Source: Orthonyx spaldingii (taxonomy: Eukaryota; Chordata; Aves; Passeriformes; Orthonychidae). From it: a stretch of 64,000 nt of DNA. Below are positions 1 to 12,215 of the stretch, piece by piece (the stretch's first letter is position 1; each line of letters begins with the position of its first letter). The stretch covers positions 1,036,711 to 1,100,710 of the forward strand of contig VZTJ01003252.1 in assembly GCA_013397795.1 (NCBI GenBank), given 5' to 3'. The notes beneath the pieces were generated by a model. That model searched no databases. It was not told the DNA's origin and saw nothing but the letters and a program-made list of their open reading frames with translations. The translations under genes and the position numbers were made by a program.

Positions 1-3000
1 GCCTGCTTTGGTGGAGCTTGTTGTCAGGATAACCAGAGAGACAGCAAAGCAGACTGTGATGGGCTCTGTGGGAGCCAAGGGACTGCAGACAGGGACAGAA
101 CGAGAGCACCAACATGGGTGTAGAAAACCAGCAGGATGGAGTCCAAAATACTACACCAAATAAGAATGGGCTGGTGGACATCACGTAAAATGAGGAAGAT
201 GCTAAGTTTGAAAGTCACAGTGCATGTCTGGCAGTGGCAGGAGTGCTTTCAGAGCCCCAGCTTCCAGGCATGTTCTTTAAGCCAATTGTACTATGCAATG
301 GACATTCATACCCTGCTCAAACATTCCTTCCCCATTGCCTTCTTAAAAACCATTGTTTTTCCTAATAGACAGGAAGAGTTTGAAAATACCTTCTGTTGTG
401 TATCCAGCAGTCTTGTGCTTTCTCCAGCTATTTCACTAATGAAGAAACACCAAAAGGGGCAGGCCTGTGACAGCTACTGCCTCAAGTGATGGGGGGCACA
501 CAGGTTGTACAAGGCTGTGCCAATGACATTTTTCTTCCCACTTTTTCAGTCCTGATATCTGGTAAATCTGCACCTGAGATAAATAGCAAAAGTACTGCTA
601 TAAAAACAATTCTCTGTACCAGAGTGGTACAGAAATCAGTGGAATACCTATTTTACTTCATAATTTTTTTCATCTTTATTTCCAATTAAAAAAAAAAAAA
701 ATTTAAAGATAACCTTGAAATTAATGAGGTCTTTCTTATTCAATTCAGCCTGGAAATAGTTAAATTGATATTTATCTAATTCATCATGACTCTGCAGCCT
801 GCTATCACCCAAGGAAAACTTTCCCTTATAGGAGATAGGAAGTTTATGTAGCTACAGTCTTGGATTACATTGATTCAGGCCTGAGGCAATACAGATGCCA
901 ATTATATGGTACACATACCATACATCTTTAAATTCTCTGTAAAACAATCCCTGAGAAATAATTGTTATTATCATTCTAGTCAGGGACTGAAAATACAGCC
1001 AGCACAGTTCCTTACCTGTTGATACAAAATGAAACTTTTGATGTGTCTGGCGACAGCTTCATTCTTTTTGTGTATCAGTTATGGTACAGCAATCGTGGCT
1101 TGGTCTGTAAAAAGACTTTAATTCCTTTAGTAAGAACCTGTCAGCCTTCATGCTTCCATATCATATCCCTTGAAGTGTTAAAGTAACTTTTCATCCTGCT
1201 CCTCTTTTTGTCTTTACATTAAGATTTCATTTGACCCTCTGGGTTTTCACTAAATTCCTTGTGATCAGTAAGTGCCAATTACTCTTATGCAAAGAGCTAA
1301 ACAAATAAAAATTTTAATTTCATTGTAAAGGAACTGGATGTTTTTTAAAAACCAAATAATTTTTATAAATGCATACAAATTTTGTCCTTCAGACTGTAGA
1401 GTCTGATCATTAGAAAATTAACCAAGGCAATTTCAGTTGGTTGAGGCTTGTTTTTATAACATGACCAGAGAGGTTTTTCAAACCCTGCTATCCAACTCAA
1501 ATTGACTTACCCAGTTTTAAAAAGTACCATTTTGCCTCACCTACTAATTGTGTAGAAAAAACCACTTGATATCTCAGTTAACTCATCTTCAAATTAATGT
1601 CATCCTTGCCACTGTGGTTGCCACCATTCTGTAGGTCTGTATGCCTTCCCAAGGTGGCATCATAGCCTCTTCTAGTATGCCCAGAGACTAACCAGTATTT
1701 CAGCTTTTCCACGTGATTTAGCTCACAACAAACTTTAATTAAATAACATTATTCACAGAACTGTCTCTAAACTTTTAAATCTTCATATAATAATTGTGAT
1801 TGGTAGCTTACAAATAAACTCCTGTTAGAAAAAAAATCTTAATAGAGCATTAAACCTATGTGAATGAAATTAGCAGACACAAGGAAAAAAATATGTAGAG
1901 CCATACTATCAATGCTCTCAAATTTTTTTCTGAAGACAACAGTCAAAATATCCTCATTAATGAACTCAAAACAACTTTGAACCTTGCCAAGACATTACTC
2001 TGAAGAGCTTACTTATCATCCTAACCTAAGACCTATACCAATAACTAAATGTAAGAGAACCCTATTGTAATGAAAATTTCTCAAACTTCCCTTCCTTGCA
2101 GCATCCCAACTTTGTTAAAGTTATCTCAGATGTAAAGTTTTACAAGCCAGGAACCTGACCATGCCTGAGGAATAAATGCAGGGCCTGACAGCACATCCCT
2201 GTTGCCACCAGCATGGATCCCACAAACACACAGCCTAGAAGGTGTATGACCATGGAACCTTCTTCCCTCACTGAAACCACCCTCGTGAAACCAAGTCCTC
2301 ACTGTTCCCCAGAGCAAACTCAAAAGTAAAACAGTACATGACAGCAACATTCAGGTACCAGTATATCATTGGTCTCTTAATCCGGTTACTCAAGAGAGAC
2401 ACCAACTTTCAACTTGAGTCTGGAAATAAAAATACGTAGTTCTACTGGCTATTTCAAAACCATGGATTCACTAGAGCTACGAGGTTTATATCACATTATA
2501 ACTTTCCCCACTGCCTACTGCACACTTGCTATTGCTTTTTACCATGGATAACTCTGACTCTCTATTGCCAGCCTCAAAATTTCTTCTTAGTAATTGCTGA
2601 AACAATGTCAGCCTCACCTGAAAATTACACTGACTACAAGCAGACAGACTAAGGTGTGATTTAAGTACATTTTTATGCCCATGACTATAAGGGAGGCAAT
2701 GGAGACATACACATTAGGAAAGCTTCCTGTACTATGGCTCTGAATAAAAGAATGGGCACCATATAATGAAAAAAAATTGGAAACTTTGAACAAAGAAATT
2801 ACTTCATTCAAAGCTTCATGATATTAATATTCTAGAGATTTTTATTGTATTCAAGGTAACAGAACTTGTATAGTCTCTGAAAAGAAAGAAGTTTTTTTCA
2901 AAGGAACACCTGACTCCATAATTTCCTTTACCAACAGAAAATACATTGCCAAGCATTTGTGCAAAAAAGGAAGGTAACAGTAATAGATCTGGATAAAAGA

Positions 3001-3790
3001 GATCATCAACATTAGTAGGCTTTCTAAAAAAAGTCCCTCCTACTGTTACACACAGGATATCTGATCTGGGAACTACTGCAGAATAAAATTCTAAGGTAAG
3101 TAAGTCCATGTTAGGCAACAGAAGAAATAACACAGAGTGACAAACACCAATATAAAAGGGAGCTTTTTGGACCCTATTCTAAACCACTCTGTTAAAAATC
3201 ACATAAGCTCATTCACACTTTGAAATCTAATCATTTGGTTCATTCCCTCTGTTCTATTTCAGCCAGGATATCTGTAAGACGTCTACCCACTGTTAAATTG
3301 GTAGCCTTCTCTGAGCAAAATTGATCATTGTCATGACTACTACTTTTCCTTTATCATTCAGGGAACAAGTAATTCTGAACTGTATTATGGTAGGCTTTCT
3401 GATTTGAATTTTATTTTCTGGTTGTCTTTGCTTTTCATCTGCTGTCATGTCTTTTCCTGGGGATATATTCTGCCACTTGGGAAATTCTGAGAAGATAAAA
3501 CACTGTGCGATTCAAAATTCTTAACAGTCCAGAGCATGTGTGTTTGCATTTGTGGAGGTTCTGTATTTATTCTCTGTCTCCCTGGAAAAGCTCCTAGCTT
3601 TTTATTTCTATCTCATCTGTGACACTTCATTTGGAACATGCTACAGGCTTCCAAAGACAGACACAACACAAAAAGGGAAAGGGAAAATGCTGAGTTCATC
3701 ACCATAAATTATTGATGTTTCTTCTACTTAACTTACTCATCAGGATTCATTGTTAATGAGGTGTGGATTTGAGTTTTAAATTTGCCATGA
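1..3790. other. AT-rich non-coding stretch, no gene seen
   Basis: I see no gene here. The short open frames at 136-489, 2126-2350 and 2816-3133 show no recognisable domain and have AT-rich composition like the flanks. There is an A-run at about 688-700. No repeat family is recognisable until the CR1 tail at 3.8 kb. Confidence 0.7.
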
Positions 3791-3792
3791 AA

Positions 3793-3843
3793 CCAGATGA
3801 TCTTTAAGGTTGCTTCCAACCCAAACCATTCTGTGATTCTGTG
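3793..3843 (+). mobile_element. CR1 LINE 3' tail fragment
   Basis: This short piece matches the extreme 3' end of avian CR1 retrotransposons. It reads GATGATCTTTAAGGTTGC, then CCAACCCAAACCATTCTG, and ends in the degenerate octamer repeat TTCTGTGATTCTGTG. CR1 copies are normally 5'-truncated and often keep only this tail. The octamer lies at the right-hand end, so the element is on the plus strand. Substitutions from the usual tail suggest an old copy. No coding part remains. Confidence 0.75.
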
Positions 3844-4479
3844 TAGCACTGCAGGCATTCAATTTGAAGCACTGTGTTAAAGAGGATTTCTCCCAGTGTG
3901 TGTCTCTGGTTCCATTTTCTGCAGTAGGTCTCTGCAACTGTGCCTTGGCAGGCACTGGTGGTATTTATCCAAAGCACAGAATGCAATAGGAAACAGAAAG
4001 ACAAGAGGAAGATTTTTATTATGTAACTGATAAAGTACAGAAACAGATGTTGTACAATTGCTCTGGAATTAGTTGATTTGTTTAAAGGGTTAATTGACTC
4101 ATTGTATTGCTATGGGGTAAACTGGAATTCAGATGAATTGCAGTGATCCAGTGTCTGGGAGCACCAGGAAATCTGCCAACATATACTATAGTTTCCATCT
4201 TCCAGTTTGCAACTAGTTTACATTAGGGTCAGATGCTGCTGCTGTTGTTGTTCCTGATGCTAGACTCACACTGCCTTTAGCAGAAACAGAAGCTGGCTTG
4301 TGGGCTGGGGTCAGTACTGGCATATCCTCCATTAAACAGCCCAAGTGAAAAATGGGAGGGAGGTGGGAGTGAGCTGGTTTGGGTTTACCCCAGAGGAAGT
4401 TTCCACCCAAGCATGCTAAAAAAATAAAATGGGATGAAAAATTGATTCATTTTAGAGTTTTTCCAGAGGGCTTCAGAAG

Positions 4480-4545
4480 TGGAACCATCTGAACTGAAAC
4501 CGATGGGAGTTTTATCACTGGCTGTGGGTGGATCAGGCACAAAAC
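4480..4545. repeat. ancient amniote repeat relic
   Basis: The segment has a GATGGGAGTTTTATCACTG core followed by GTGGATCAGG. It resembles the old amniote repeats built around paired 'CATTGAAGTCAATGGGAG' and 'GGATCAGG' blocks that are common in turtle and crocodile genomes. The same type of core recurs at 18.1, 24.2 and 26.7 kb in this window. The match is by eye and divergence is high. Confidence 0.4.
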
Positions 4546-4724
4546 AGTGCAGCATCTTTTTGAAAACTCCACTTGCCCCACTGTGTGATCAGGCTCCACT
4601 GCACTGAATGCCACTTTCAAGGATCCATATGTCACCTACATAACTCCTGATACACATATCAGCCCCAGACTACTGGACAGGAAAAACAGTCCAAGGGATG
4701 AGAGGCTGACGTTCAAAATCCTAG

Positions 4725-4860
4725 TCCATCACTTACTACCCTGGGACTTTGGGAAACCTGCATTGTCTGACTATGCCACAGCTCCTTATCTGTGAGTTAA
4801 TACTTGCAGGTCGCTGCCTTAAAGATCTATTGCAGAAATAAATACATTAAAGCTTATACA
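4725..4860 (+). repeat. MIR-like / amniote SINE relic
   Basis: The order of blocks follows a MIR-type core read on the plus strand: CTTACTACCCTGGGACTTTGGG, then a degenerate CTCAGTTTCC region (ACAGCTCCTTATCTGTGAG), then TAATACTTGCAGG and ATAAATACATTAAAGC. These correspond to the tRNA-derived SINE core and its LINE-like tail. It is highly diverged and the ends are uncertain. Confidence 0.55.
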
Positions 4861-7000
4861 ATGGGTACAAGATCAAATGAGTAGTTAAGACAGGCAGCCA
4901 TGAACATTCTGGGATCTTTTTCATCCTAAATCAGGCAAACTAGCAATTAAAATGGCCTTCTTCTGATACACAGTAAAAAGCAGTAAGGAAAAAAAGGAAA
5001 AAAACCACTTAAAGAGCTGCTCCTAAAAATATAAAATGTATTTTAATTATGAAGGGGAATTAATTTTAGATTGACTGAGGAAAATCTCATGGGGCATTCC
5101 GCCAACTCATCCATCTCCTATCACCAGAGAATTTCAGCTTTCCAAACAGCCCTGTAACATACCACTTCTTGGGATCTTCTCTGAATGCTGAGCTTATTAT
5201 CTTTTGACTCCTTCATTATCTGTCACTGACATAAAATGCGGGATGTACTCCTAAGGAAATTAAATGCTGAAGAAAAAAATGTATTAGGCTATCTAATCAC
5301 CCTTCCCCTCCCCTTTCCAGGGTTTCTCCCTACTGTATCATCTTTGCCCTTCAGCCACACACAAAACCTTGTCAGCTTTGTCACTACTCTTTCCCTTTCT
5401 GTTACTCCACTTCCTGCCACTTTGTTCCTTAAATTAAAAATATGTAGGAATATCTGAATTCAGCTGTGTGGGACAGTGTCAGGTGAGTGAGGACATGATG
5501 CTGTTCAGACAGTGCATGGCCACTATCAGCCAAAAGGACTGAGTGCTCTTCATCTTGGTCTCCAGAAGCATGATTACAACTCCTAGTCCAAGCTAACTCA
5601 GAAAACCCACACATGTCCCCTTGGTTCTCTGTCCCAATGTCAATGCCAGTGCTCAGGCTCAGGCTCTGTGCCTACAGCAATGGAGAGATTTTGGTGAGTG
5701 AGATGTACCCCAGGTTTTGACACTGGCCTGGAAGATGCCTTTGAACAACTCTGTCTATCCCAGTACCTTGTCTTATATAAGGAGATGCCCTTCATCAGCA
5801 ACCACTGCATGAAGTACTGGGTGCTGGTAGCAATGGTAGCACCCATAGCACACTTTCTAATCTAGTCCCAGTAACTTCATGTCTGTTAAACGCCCTTATT
5901 CACCTCAGTTTCCTCTTATTTTCTGCAGTACCTATATTTGTATTGCTCATTTCAGTTCAGACATCTCCTTGTATTCCAAACCATCTCCAACTCAACTGCT
6001 GCCTTCACCTGCACACCCACCTCCTGCTGTTTCACCAGCTGCTCCATGAGTAGCACTGCTCCAACAGCCAGATTAGTGGGCAGGAAGTTTGCTTATTTTT
6101 GCTTTTGTAATAGGTCTGAAAGTTCACCTCTTCCAGTGGCACAGTCCCACAACACTCTCCTGTGGGTGCCCCCCCTTCACCATATTTCACTGTCCCTAGG
6201 GACTTCTCCACACTGCTTGGATATTGTATAGTGCCCTGTGATAGTGAATGTGACAGTGCTCTCTAATGGAAATTGAATTGAAAATTGTAAATTGTGAGAT
6301 TTCTTGAACAGCAGTCAGGGAGACTTCAAACTATTTTTTATTAAAATTATTTTTAAAAATATAACTATGTTAAACATTTCAGATATCAATAGTAATAAGA
6401 AAAATGAAGGAAATCAAAACTGTTAGCGTAGTTTGTAACCAAAAGCAAAATGCCATTTTAAAACAGTGCTGTGGAGAGCATAGGGATTTTCCTTTACCTG
6501 GAAAAGAAAATTAGATTTTAGAACAGAAAAAACACATATGAAAAAGACAAATAAAATCTAACAAATAAAAACAAAGTAATTAGGAAAAAGGGAACCAAGA
6601 AACAGAACTTTAAACACCTTTCAAAAATTGTGCCATTGACCTTCCAAAAGTTGAGATAAACTAGATCCACTCCAGCTGGGGGGTAGCTACTGACTCCTGC
6701 CAGCTGAGGGTTTGGAGCAGAATATCTCAGCTTTCTGATGAAATTATAATCAGAGTAGAAACAGACAGATTATTCAGTCCTCCCCAATAACACAAGAAAT
6801 CTTTCACATGGGTCATAAGAAACTGTATTAAAAACATGAAAAGGTGCAAAACAGTGGGTGGGAACCTGTGCTTTTCTCCTTTTCCCACACAAGGGTTCTG
6901 AGGTGCCTCACAGCCCAAAAAGCAAAGTAGCATATTTTGCTCACCCCCATACAGCAAACTCACTGCCAGTGGCTGGCTCAAGGCAGGACAAGATCCTTTA
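4861..7000. other. non-coding stretch, no gene seen
   Basis: No gene is recognised. The small open frames at 5236-5457, 5938-6231 and 6727-6981 have no recognisable domain. The 6.3-6.6 kb part is A/T-rich. I cannot assign the rest to a repeat family. Confidence 0.6.
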
Positions 7001-7019
7001 GCAAATCACTGAAAATAAA

Positions 7020-7500
7020 CCTTGGGCTCTAACATCACGCAGATGTGAATAAGTCAAAAAACGCGAGATGCTGAGGATAGTTTTTACGGATATCCTCATC
7101 TTGTTTAAATGTATATTTGTGTTAATATATTAATTAATATCGATCAAATATTGAAGAACTGCAGATTTAGGGCACAGTCATGCAGTGATTGATTAGGCTA
7201 AAAAAATTTGCTGTCGTGAGATGGCCTTAAGCTCTCTTTGCAGGGATTCCATTCCAAGTAGAGTAACATGGCTTTGATCATGCACGGCCCATCCCAAATT
7301 CCTCTACTTTTAATACTTTTAAATTATTTTTTGTTTCTGCTCCATAGCTCTTCTCTGGTCTGAGATCTGCTGATCCTCTTTTGAGAGTATTTTAATTTAT
7401 TAATGTGAAGGGACCTTGTAAATTCACACTTAGCAATTATTAATTTCCCTCTGCTCTAGACAATTCTGTGTAGGGTGTCTCATTTGAAGATTTTTTTTTA
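7020..7500. promoter_or_regulatory. possible conserved non-coding element
   Basis: The segment carries several transcription-factor-like motifs in AT-rich context. There is a PBX/HOX-type TGATTGATTAGG at 7186-7197, a TCF-like CTTTGATCA near 7271, and a perfect 14-base palindrome ATATTAATTAATAT at 7127-7140. A hairpin with 8-base arms TGAGGATA/TATCCTCA occupies 7072-7098. Together these resemble vertebrate developmental conserved elements, but conservation cannot be measured here. Confidence 0.25.
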
Positions 7501-9284
7501 ATCTCCATTCATCTCATACAATTAAACTGTTGTCTTTGCCTTGCAAGGGTGGCTGTCAAAACAGCCAAATCTTGCTATGAAGATCTTGCTCTAAGGGAGC
7601 CCAGAGTTTATGCTTGAGGTGGTATTCATGGAACTGACAAGCTTAAACATGGTTCCCTGGAAAGAGAATACACACCAAAAAAAAATAGATTGAGCTGTAG
7701 GATATTGGTTGATTATCCAAAATGTATAAATATTGATGTAGCATGTTGAGCAATATGAAGGGAAACTGTGATCAGAAGTTGCAGAAAGCTGCTTTAGAGC
7801 CGAAATCCTACTTAGGTAATGAATATGCTGCTGTCATACCCTCCTCTCATTCCTTTATCCCCAGCTGTCAAACAAAACAAATGGCACATCTTTTGTGAAA
7901 TCACATCTACATTAACTTTAATGTTTTTTCACTATTTTTAAATTGTCTTATATATATTATAGCTCTTTAATTAGACACGCAGACAACATGGCAACAGATC
8001 AAACTGTTGGATGGTTTCTGAGATTCCAGCTGCTTATGTCAGTGTCATTTTCATTTCCTCAACGCCCTTTTTGCAATTTAATTTTTGGATTAACTTTCTG
8101 AGGCTCCCTGCTACCAAAGCATTCATCCTTAACACTACTACCCAAGTGAAATAAACCTAAAGTGATATTGCAGCCTCTATGCCATGCTTGCAGCCTTGCA
8201 ATTATGGCTGACACTGCTCCCAAAATGGAGAGTATGCTTAGAAGTTTTCCAGAACACAGAAAAAGCTCTGTAAAAATATCTTCCATATTCATTTTTTTTT
8301 TATCAGATATATGCATAGTCTCCTAAATTCTTTAATTGGCAAATGATGATTAAAAATATATTGTCTCCACATTGCCTCCAGTGACAGGGGGGAAAAGAAG
8401 GAAAGTACAAAACCAAATATTAAAAATTATTGGCCACTAACATTTCTATTTTAAACAACAAAGTATTAAAAACATATTTCTCTAAAAGATAATTTCCAAG
8501 GAAAAAAATTCAAAACAAAAATCCAGTTATACCCCCTTCTCCCCAAGCCAGTTTTTGCTCTTTGCTCACTCTCATCTTCTACCATTCTGTGTCCACCTTA
8601 AATTGCAACATGCCAACAGCAGAGATTTGCTTTGTCCAGATTGTTCTACAGACACAATGCCAAATATAAAAATACACAGCAATAGCAACTTGCTGGTCAA
8701 GTGTGTTCTGAAATGTCATCTCTTTGACTGAGACAGAGGGGACTAGAATTGTTAGATCATCATGGAAAGCAAAGACCTGAGTAGGAAAACAGAAGGGCCA
8801 GTGTAGCTTAAAGTTATCAAACAATATGGTTTGGGTTGGGTTTGGGTTTTTTCAGATTTATTTGCAAGCCAGAGATAACCACATAGTTTTGCATCACTAA
8901 ATCAGACCTTTGAAAGCCAAAATAAATCGTAAAGTATTTAAAGGCCACAAATTTGTTTGATGAATTCTCATGAAGGAGAGCGAAGGCTAAATACATACAG
9001 TGTGCTTTGCTGGTTTTTTTTGCTTTTTTTGATGACAGAACTGAAGAGACCTGTTGAATTTAATGATTGAATGAATACATAAGTCAATGTAATATTATAT
9101 TCCAATGAAATACTATATGCAGATGAAAACAAAGTAAGTGCCAATGTCAAGTTCATCTCTGGCCAGCCTCCCCTCTGCTTCCTAAGTCATTACCTAGTAT
9201 TTATTTACAAGACTGGAGAAAAAAAAAATATCTTGGAAAAATAAAGGCTTTGTGCTCAGATTTCAGGCATGAAATGGTGTCCCA
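7501..9284. other. AT-rich non-coding stretch, no gene seen
   Basis: No gene is recognised. Open frames at 8059-8316 and 8579-8824 on the minus strand lack known domains. A G/T-rich stretch lies at about 8827-8852. The part around 7.95-8.06 kb has a homeodomain core (TTTAATTAGAC) but no stronger signal. Confidence 0.6.
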
Positions 9285-9475
9285 CTGTGTAATTTTGGAT
9301 TTGCCATTTAAAAGCTTACAGTGTGTTTGCTTGAACAGTCCCAGTTTTTAAGAAGAGGAATTTAGTTATTTGGAATCTGACAGTCTCAGAAGAGCTGCTC
9401 AGATGTTTTTATTAATTAGTTAATATTTGTGCAATGCTTAAAGTATCAGGTGTTGTATAAATGTTAAGCTATGGG
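9285..9475 (+). repeat. MIR-like / amniote LINE-tail relic
   Basis: The right half (about 9410-9470: TTAATATTTGTGCAATGC, then TGTTGTATAAATGTTAAG) follows the pattern of an old amniote repeat tail of the type 'TTTGTAAAGCGCTTTGAGATC…GCTATATAAATGCTAAG'. The left half has a TGTGTAATTTTGGATTTGCC block resembling the MIR 'TGTGACCTTGGGCAAGTC' core. It is diverged, so boundaries are approximate. Confidence 0.45.
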
Positions 9476-10654
9476 ATTTGGTCCTACAATTAAATGACAA
9501 TTATAAACAATGAAAAATACATATTTATATATTTGCTAGGAATTTACATGAGTATGATATATTTGATAGCTTAGAAGAGCACTCCTAATCTGTCCAAAGC
9601 CATATAAAGTTTAGGGATATGGCTCACAGCCTATTTAAATAACGTAGCAAAAGTCATATTTTCCCCAGTGTTTCTATGTTAGTAATTTAAGAATAGAACT
9701 TTCACATCTGATTTTTTCATGTGGTTGCCATCTACTAGACCTCTTACGCATGCAAAATAAAAATTTACCCCTGAAATCACATTAAGTGTGCAAATTAAGA
9801 AAAGATAGACTGCACACACTCAAGTTTGGCTTAAAACCTAGAGTCTTGAAAGCTTCCAGCTCATGTGTTGGCATAACAAAAGATACCAGTACCAAAGAAG
9901 CAGAAGAAAATGCTGAGTGCCTTGTTACTTTTCCTGGCTTTTTCTTCTACATATGACTGTCAGACTGTTAATGAGAAGACTCTTAATGAATCAACACTCT
10001 CACAACAGTGTCACTAATGAACTGCTGGTAACAGGAAAAGGAGACTAAAAATACTATGTCTCCCTTTAGTGCAGAGTTATCTTATCAATATACTGTAGCC
10101 AGAACCGTTAGGCTGAAAAATGCATTTGCTTAAGAAAATAACATCATGAAGCAGAACCAGGGTAACAACAACACTTCTGTTGCCAGAACACACTTGTAGT
10201 TGGTGGGTGGCTTGTATAACTTGAGCGTTTAATTAAGTGTATTTTTCCAGTAAATACTTTGGACATTAATTTTTACTGATGGCTAAATATCTGCTAAGTA
10301 GCTACCCTGTTTCTTAGGCAACCAGACTAGATTTTAATAACTTTCAGGACAAAAGATCAACAGGCCCATAGAGTCTGTTAAGGATGTCAGCATTTCCATT
10401 ATAAACCCCATTTTAGCACTGGGGAGGGCACTCTAACTTGAACATTAAAACATGCTGGGGATAGCTTTTATCCAGGAATGATTTTCTGGTTTCTGTTTTT
10501 CTAATAACAGCATTTGCATCCATTTGGAAGAATCTTAAATGTATAGAGCTTGCAGGGAGGAGGAAAAAAACCAGAATAATAAAAAAAAAAAGAAGAAAGC
10601 ATTAAAACAGAATGGACTTCAGGGTTTAAATGTAGTATTGAGCCTGCATGTTTG
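9476..10654. other. AT-rich non-coding stretch, no gene seen
   Basis: No gene or repeat family is recognised. At 10.2-10.35 kb there is a run of homeobox-like cores and a TTTCTTAGGCAACC segment resembling one half of an RFX X-box. This is too weak to call a regulatory element. Confidence 0.55.
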
Positions 10655-10745
10655 ACTCAGAGAGGCTGGTGCCTGCGACAGTGAAGCTGAACAAGGATGG
10701 GCCCAAGGTCACGTGGGACCTTCAGGACACAGGTCTGTGCTGTAA
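10655..10745 (-). repeat. MIR core-like relic
   Basis: The string GGGCCCAAGGTCACGTGGGACC matches the reverse strand of the MIR core around 'GCCCAAGGTCACACAG'. It is preceded by CAGAGAGGCTGG, which corresponds to the 'GAGGCACAGAGAGG' block. The copy is old and its limits are uncertain. Confidence 0.45.
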
Positions 10746-11517
10746 AACCGGAGGTGCTGATTTATAGTGATGCCATTGTTGGGCTGGGAAACCAGAGACA
10801 CAACATGCTGCTTGTGATGGTGGGCTAAGTGGCCCTTTGGAAGTAGAAAATTAAATCAAATCCCTGGTCAGTCTGTAAATCCTAATGATACAGCAGTCTC
10901 TCTTAGGTGGAGTTTGTGTGTTAAGTTCCACTGTTGTAGGCACTTTCTAATTCCAGTTCAACATAAATTTAAAATAACCTTCACTTCCTTTGCTAAATAT
11001 ATTTTCAGAAGTTTTATATGTGTTCTGGATCAGCTATGAATCACCCATTCCATGTAACAGCATTTCAGGTATAGATGAAAATGGTTCTCATATATTCAAT
11101 AGTTTGATATATATTTAAGGCTTGTAAAGTCGTTTGTAACAAAAGCTGTTTTATAACTAAACTACATTATTACTCTGAACTCAGCCAATAATATGTGTTT
11201 TAAAGCTACCTGGGTACAAGTTTACATCAGTGGTTTAGTCACCATCCACATCTGTAAAAAATAAAACAATAAAAAATAAATAATGCATGTAGAAGAGGCT
11301 GTCAAAATTCATTTGGGCAGTTCCATTTTATACACATTTCATTTCCTCGATTTTAAATACTGAAATATTGATTTATGTTGTCGAGGCATCCTAAATGTAC
11401 ATAGAAAATAGGCTTCAGAGACCTTACAGACTTTCAAATACCCTCAAATAGTACAGATAAAATGGCTTCTATATAGACCTTCTTATTTTCGGGTTCCCCT
11501 CCCCTCCTTTTTTTTTT
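10746..11517. other. AT-rich non-coding stretch, no gene seen
   Basis: No gene is recognised. An A-rich simple stretch lies at about 11256-11284. A six-base inverted repeat CCTCGA/TCGAGG at 11345-11350 and 11381-11386 encloses 30 bases of AT-rich sequence. The stretch ends in a pyrimidine tract that runs into the assembly gap. Confidence 0.55.
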
Positions 11518-11565
11518 NNNNNNNNNNNNNNNNNNNNNNNNNNNNNNNNNNNNNNNNNNNNNNNN
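11518..11565. other. assembly gap (48 N) inside a poly-T tract
   Basis: A run of N is flanked on both sides by T homopolymer (left after CCCCTCC, right before ACTAAC). The gap most likely hides a poly-T stretch, or an insertion bounded by one, that could not be assembled. The number of N may not be the true length. Confidence 0.98.
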
Positions 11566-12124
11566 TTTTTTTTTACTAACTTGTACTTCTAGGATTTTCT
11601 ACATAGCCTTTTTCATGCTGTTCCAGGTACTCTGTACTCCTTCAGGGTCACATCTGAAATTAGAAGGCCAGGCAGTTACTTGTCACCCAATCTCCCAAGA
11701 AGACAGGGGAAAAAAACTATCCACAAAAAAGCATAGAAGTGCTCTCCTGCAAGAGACTGTGCTTACAGACCTTACTGTGAACAAAAAGTCCACCAATGCA
11801 TAAAGAAGGTTCACAGTCCTTTGTCCATCACTAGAAGAAACAAGCCACAACATAAGACTAACTGAAAGCCAGAATTTTCTAAGTAATGTTTATTCAAATT
11901 TTCTTACTCTTTCTCAAAAAGGCAGGAAAATGATTGGAAATATTGTAAGTGGTAAGTCCATGCAGACCCCAGCCAGTCTATCCATTGCCTTCTCTACAAG
12001 ATTGCTGCTTCTCAGGGGCACTGACTGCCTTCAGGGGCATTTATAGACATGCAGTGGGCCTTGGCTGCAGAACGCATGTGGTGGTTCAGAAGGCGTTATG
12101 TCTTTATTTTCATATGTTGCTGGA
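11566..12124. other. non-coding stretch, no gene seen
   Basis: No gene or repeat is recognised. Two short plus-strand open frames (11615-11803, 11949-12188) lack domains, and the second overlaps a MIR-like relic. Confidence 0.55.
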
Positions 12125-12215
12125 AAACAGAGTTATGTTATTCTCATTTCAGAGGAGAGGAGCTGAGGCACTGGGATTGAGGACTTGAGTCAGACACTGG
12201 TGACAGTGGCAAGTA
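12125..12215 (-). repeat. MIR core-like relic
   Basis: The segment TGTTATTCTCATTTCAGAGG followed by AGCTGAGGCACTGGGA reads as the reverse complement of the MIR region 'CCTCAGTTTCC…CATCTGTAAAATGGGGATAATA'. It is diverged and the termini are not clear. Confidence 0.5.

Noticed and set aside
2816..3133. 105-codon minus-strand frame as a gene or viral relic
   Set aside because: No motif of a retroviral or host family is visible; AT-rich composition is the same as the flanks.
8827..8852. Telomere-like GGGTT-type tract
   Set aside because: GGTTTGGGTTGGGTTTGGG is irregular and very short; it is not TTAGGG repeats.
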